Source of the DNA: Aldehydirespirator sp965261105
Lineage (GTDB): Bacteria; Actinomycetota; Acidimicrobiia; Acidimicrobiales; Aldehydirespiratoraceae
Direction: 5' to 3'
DNA length: 64,000 nt
Assembly: GCA_965261105.1 (NCBI GenBank)
Contig: CBDHCM010000006.1
Coordinates: forward strand, 2,542,001 to 2,606,000
Within the stretch, counting starts at the first letter, position 1. The number at the start of each line of letters is the position of its first letter. Below are positions 61,078 through 64,000 of the stretch, one piece after another. A model generated the notes under the pieces. It was given only the letters and a program-made list of their open reading frames with translations, was not told the origin of the DNA and did no database searches. The translations under genes were made by a program, and so were the position numbers.

Positions 61078-61944
61078 CTACCTCACACCCGCCACCACCA
61101 CCGCCGGCTTGGCGCCCTCTCGGAACGGCTCGTAGACGGCGAGCAGCCCGCCCTCGGAGTCGTGCACCGCCCACGGGCCGGTGCCCGCCGCGCCCAGGCG
61201 GTCGAGGTCCAGAACCCGGCCGTGGGCCACATCCGCGGCCACTGCGGGACCCACCCGCACACCGGACAAATGCTCGACGGCTCTCGACATCGGCAGGACC
61301 TCGGGCGACTCCACCGGACGGGCTCCGGCCAGCCCGAAGCCTCCCACCGCGGTGCGGCGGAGGCATCTCAAATGGGCGCCCCCTCCGAGCACCCGGCCCA
61401 GGTCCGCGGCCAGCACCCGCACGTAGGTGCCCGACGAGCAGTCCACGGCGGCGCGGAGCACGCCGTCGCAGCCCGGCACTGAGGCCACCTCGAAGCGGTG
61501 GACGGTGACGGGCCGCGCCTTGCGCTCCACCTCCACACCCTCCCTGGCCAGCTCGTGGAGCCTCCGCCCTCCCACCTTCACCGCCGAGACCATGGGCGGC
61601 ACCTGAAGGATGTCGCCGGTCAACGAGGCAGCCGCCTGGCGCGCCTGCGTCTCGCTCACGCCGTCCATCTGGTGGCGTGCCGTCACCCGTCCCGCCGAAT
61701 CGAGGGTGTCGGTCTCGACTCCGAGCACGATCTCCGCCTCGTAGCTCTTGGGCAGCTCGGTGAGGAACCGCAGCAGTCGGGTGGCCCGGCCGACTCCCAG
61801 CACGAGCACCCCGGTGGCGTCGGGATCGAGGGTGCCGCTGTGCCCCACCTTGCGGGTGCCCAGCACGCCCCTCGCCTTGGCCACCACGTCGTGGCTGGTC
61901 CACCCCGCCGGCTTGTCTATGACTGCGATCCCGTCGAGCACCAT
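61078..61944 (-). CDS. truB: tRNA pseudouridine-55 synthase
   Basis: 288 residues. IDKPAGWTSHDVV (~9), the catalytic Asp in HSGTLDPDATGVL (~40) and SGTYVRVLAADLG (~170) identify TruB, which makes pseudouridine 55 in tRNA T-loops. The ATG at 61944 overlaps the stop of a micro-ORF that copies its own first codons. Confidence 0.95.
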   Translation of the reverse strand: MVLDGIAVIDKPAGWTSHDVVAKARGVLGTRKVGHSGTLDPDATGVLVLGVGRATRLLRFLTELPKSYEAEIVLGVETDTLDSAGRVTARHQMDGVSETQARQAAASLTGDILQVPPMVSAVKVGGRRLHELAREGVEVERKARPVTVHRFEVASVPGCDGVLRAAVDCSSGTYVRVLAADLGRVLGGGAHLRCLRRTAVGGFGLAGARPVESPEVLPMSRAVEHLSGVRVGPAVAADVAHGRVLDLDRLGAAGTGPWAVHDSEGGLLAVYEPFREGAKPAVVVAGVR

Positions 61945-62074
61945 CAGCTGTCGGGACCCGCGGCGCCAGCCATGCCGTCGAGCACCATCAGCTGTCGGAA
62001 CCCGCGGCGCCAGCCATGCCGTCGAGCACCATCAGCTGTCGGAACCCGCGGCGCCAGCCATGCCGTCGAGCAGT
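61942..62074 (-). repeat. 44-bp junction repeat with two chained micro-ORFs between rbfA and truB
   Basis: Three copies of a 44-base unit end at truB: the rbfA tail plus two more. Each TGATG fuses a stop with the next ATG. From the rbfA stop (62034-62032) a micro-ORF starts at ATG 62032 (MVLDGMAGAAGSDS) and ends at 61988, where a second one starts (MVLDGMAGAAGPDS) and ends at 61944, the truB start. The micro-ORFs combine the truB start (MVLDG) with the rbfA end (DGMAGAAGSDS). The two genes share TGCTCGACGG, which is the likely recombination point. Confidence 0.75.
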
Positions 62075-62427
62075 CTCTCGATGCGCTCCGCCGAGCGCAG
62101 CGCGGCGTCCGGGCGGAACACCAGCTCGGGTGTGCGCCGCAGCCGGGTCTGGTCCCCGACGGTGCGCCGCAGTTCGCCGGCGTGTTCCTCGAACGCCTCG
62201 GCTATGTCGAGGTCGCCCTCATCGGTGTTGCCCAGCGACGTGAACCACACCACGGCTCGGTGCAGTTCACGGTCAACGTCCACCGCTGTCACCGACACCA
62301 TGGCCAGCCGTTCGTCGTCCAGTTGCTCCATGGACTCGGCGACAACGCGCCTGATGAGCTCGCCCACCCGGGCGGTGCGGTGGCCAGCTCGGTGGTCGGG
62401 CTGGATGCGTCTCGTTCGTCGTGTCAT
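62032..62427 (-). CDS. rbfA: 30S ribosome-binding factor A
   Basis: 131 residues with the KH-like pattern of RbfA: RVGELIRRVVAESMEQL at the N terminus, VSVTAVDVDRELHRAVVWFTSLG in the middle and RRTVGDQTRLRRTPELVFRPDAAL at the end. It helps mature the 16S rRNA 5' end. It lies 31 bases after infB and its C terminus is the source of the downstream junction repeats. Confidence 0.92.
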   Translation of the reverse strand: MTRRTRRIQPDHRAGHRTARVGELIRRVVAESMEQLDDERLAMVSVTAVDVDRELHRAVVWFTSLGNTDEGDLDIAEAFEEHAGELRRTVGDQTRLRRTPELVFRPDAALRSAERIERLLDGMAGAAGSDS

Positions 62428-62458
62428 CGGTTGTCGCGGACCGCGTGCCGGCCCCTCA

Positions 62459-64000
62459 CTACTCGAGGGTTCGAGCTACCTCGCGCTCGGTGTAGGTCTC
62501 GATGATGTCGCCCGCTTTGAGGTCCTGGAAGTTGCTCAGGCCTATGCCGCACTCGAAACCGGATTGAACCTCGCGGACATCGTCGGAGAAGCGCTTGAGC
62601 GACGTGATGGTCCCCTTCCAGATGATCGTTTGATCGCGCAGGAACCGCACGCCGGATCCCCTGGCGATCATGCCGTTCTGCACGTAGCAGCCCGCCACCG
62701 CACCCACGCGGGGGATGCGGAAGACCTGACGCACCTCGGCCTCGCCCGTCACAACCTCCTCGATTTCGGGGGCCAGCATCCCGATCATCGCCGAGGACAC
62801 GTCCTCAAGGAGCTTGTAGATGATCTCGTAGGTACGGATCTCCACGTTTTCGGCGGCGGCGGCCTCGCGCGCCTTGCGGTCGGGTCGGACGTTGAACCCG
62901 ATCATGGTGGAGTTCGAGGCCGAGGCCAGCTGGATGTCGTTCTCGGTAATGCCCCCGACGCCGCGGTGCACGATGGCGATGCGGACGTCCCCGGTCTCGA
63001 GCTTGCGCAGGCTCTCGGTCACCGCTTCGAGCGAGCCGTTCACATCAGCCTTCACGATGGCGTTCAGAGTGGCGGTCTCGCCCCGCTGAATTCGAGTGAA
63101 TATGTCCTCGAGCTTGGCCCCTCCCGACAGGGCGTGCGCCTCGCGGCCCAGGCTCGACAGCCGCTGCCAGTGCTCACGGGTGTCGGCCACCCGGCCCGCG
63201 ATCTTCTCGTTGGGAGCCACCGCAAAGGTGTCGCCCGCGATCGCGACCTCCGAAAGGCCCAGGACCTGGACCGGTGCGGACGGCGGAGCCGCAGCAACGT
63301 TCTGGCCCCGGTCGTCGAGCAGGGCCCGGACCCGGCCCCAGGCCGCTCCCGCGACCACCGGGTCGCCCACCCGCAGCGTGCCCCGCTGCACCAGCACGGT
63401 AGCCACGGGACCCAGCCCGATATCGAGGTTCGACTCGAGCACGACACCGCCCGCTCGGCCCTCCGGCGAAGCTCGGAACTCCTCGACCTCGGCCACAAGC
63501 AGAATCTGATCCAGCAGCTCGTCGATGCCTTGGCCGGTCAGGGCCGAGACCTCGCAGTAGATCGTGTCCCCGCCCCAGACTTCGGGAACCAGTCCCTGCT
63601 CGGCCACCCCAGCCACCGTCCTCTGCGTGTCGGCGTTCGGTCGGTCGATCTTGTTCACGGCCACAATGATGGCAACGTCGGCAGCCTTGGCGTGGTTGAT
63701 GGCCTCTACCGTCTGGGGCATCACGCCGTCGTCAGCCGCCACGACCAGAACCACGATGTCGGTGGCGCTCGCGCCCCGGGCCCGCATCGCAGTGAACGCC
63801 TCGTGGCCCGGGGTGTCTATGAACGTGAGAGTCCGGTCGTTGCGCTCGACTTGGTAGGCGCCGATGTGCTGAGTGATCCCGCCCGCCTCGCCATCGACCA
63901 CATTGGTGTCGCGGATGCGATCCAGAAGCAGGGTCTTGCCGTGGTCCACGTGGCCCATAACCGTTACTACGGGAGGCCGAAGCGGCGTCTCGTCGGTGTC
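62459..64000 (-). CDS. infB: Translation initiation factor IF-2, G domain to C terminus (runs off window)
   Basis: The window holds the last 513 residues; the N-terminal domain continues past base 64000. The P-loop VMGHVDHGKT and the GTPase motifs GGITQHIGAYQV, FIDTPGHEAF and VAVNKID are complete, followed by domains II-IV (GNFQDLKAGDIIETY at the end binds initiator fMet-tRNA). IF-2 brings the initiator tRNA to the ribosome. Upstream of rbfA-truB-ribF, the usual order. Confidence 0.96.
   Translation of the reverse strand, partial: DTDETPLRPPVVTVMGHVDHGKTLLLDRIRDTNVVDGEAGGITQHIGAYQVERNDRTLTFIDTPGHEAFTAMRARGASATDIVVLVVAADDGVMPQTVEAINHAKAADVAIIVAVNKIDRPNADTQRTVAGVAEQGLVPEVWGGDTIYCEVSALTGQGIDELLDQILLVAEVEEFRASPEGRAGGVVLESNLDIGLGPVATVLVQRGTLRVGDPVVAGAAWGRVRALLDDRGQNVAAAPPSAPVQVLGLSEVAIAGDTFAVAPNEKIAGRVADTREHWQRLSSLGREAHALSGGAKLEDIFTRIQRGETATLNAIVKADVNGSLEAVTESLRKLETGDVRIAIVHRGVGGITENDIQLASASNSTMIGFNVRPDRKAREAAAAENVEIRTYEIIYKLLEDVSSAMIGMLAPEIEEVVTGEAEVRQVFRIPRVGAVAGCYVQNGMIARGSGVRFLRDQTIIWKGTITSLKRFSDDVREVQSGFECGIGLSNFQDLKAGDIIETYTEREVARTLE

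Overview
The window is high-GC DNA with short intergenic gaps, many GTG starts, frequent ATGA/GTGA stop-start overlaps, several apparently leaderless promoters and lipoprotein signal peptides. The gene content (infB-rbfA-truB-ribF, M16 proteases, an inositol cluster, DrrA-type ABC exporter) fits a high-GC Actinomycetota. An uncultured Acidimicrobiia-like lineage is my guess, not something the sequence proves. No rRNA, tRNA or CRISPR array was found.

Layout. 1-516: 5' part of a DEAD-box helicase leaving the window. 576-10118: adenosine deaminase, two tandem two-domain M16 zinc proteases (one with SLH-like repeats, one a lipoprotein), uracil phosphoribosyltransferase and a 2-hydroxyacid dehydrogenase. 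10400-15898: a very large secreted subtilisin with P-domain, FN3 and cadherin-like repeats. 16174-31155 (minus strand): a myo-inositol catabolic and uptake cluster, in transcription order iolE, periplasmic-binding lipoprotein, an unusually long permease, ATPase, a 5'-truncated iolC, 2-hydroxyacid dehydrogenase, Gfo/Idh oxidoreductase, iolD, SDR, a chimeric desaturase/Rieske fragment, iolG, an RmlD-like reductase, iolB and a shortened aldolase. A LacI regulator is divergent and has a perfect palindromic operator in its promoter. The kinase (IolC) and aldolase, which act one after the other, are the two visibly damaged enzymes. 32361-34768: hypothetical protein, a crotonase with an apparent internal deletion, TetR regulator, SRPBCC protein.

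34800-54360 looks like an accessory island. It opens with fragments of an IS3-like transposase and an IS607-type element, then ligA and a gyrB 3' fragment, and ends in a secreted-protein gene cut off at about 54350. In between are an HTH/nucleotidyltransferase pair that looks like a toxin-antitoxin system, an HNH nuclease, a calcineurin-type phosphoesterase, a DUF3800 gene behind a strong UUCG hairpin, two copies of a three-helix membrane protein followed by ~50-residue proteins that share a motif, a Fic protein, and an XRE-Ser/Thr kinase-TPR operon. Four apparent one-base losses, all in G/C runs, break genes here. 54350-64000 returns to housekeeping genes: PfkB kinase, DrrAB-like exporter, aminopeptidase N, ribF, truB, rbfA and the C-terminal part of infB (runs off the window).

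Two patterns stand out. (1) At five gene junctions short direct repeats copy the junction and create micro-ORFs chained to their neighbours by overlapping stop/start codons. (2) The island holds a duplicated membrane-protein/small-protein module that I do not recognise from any described system.
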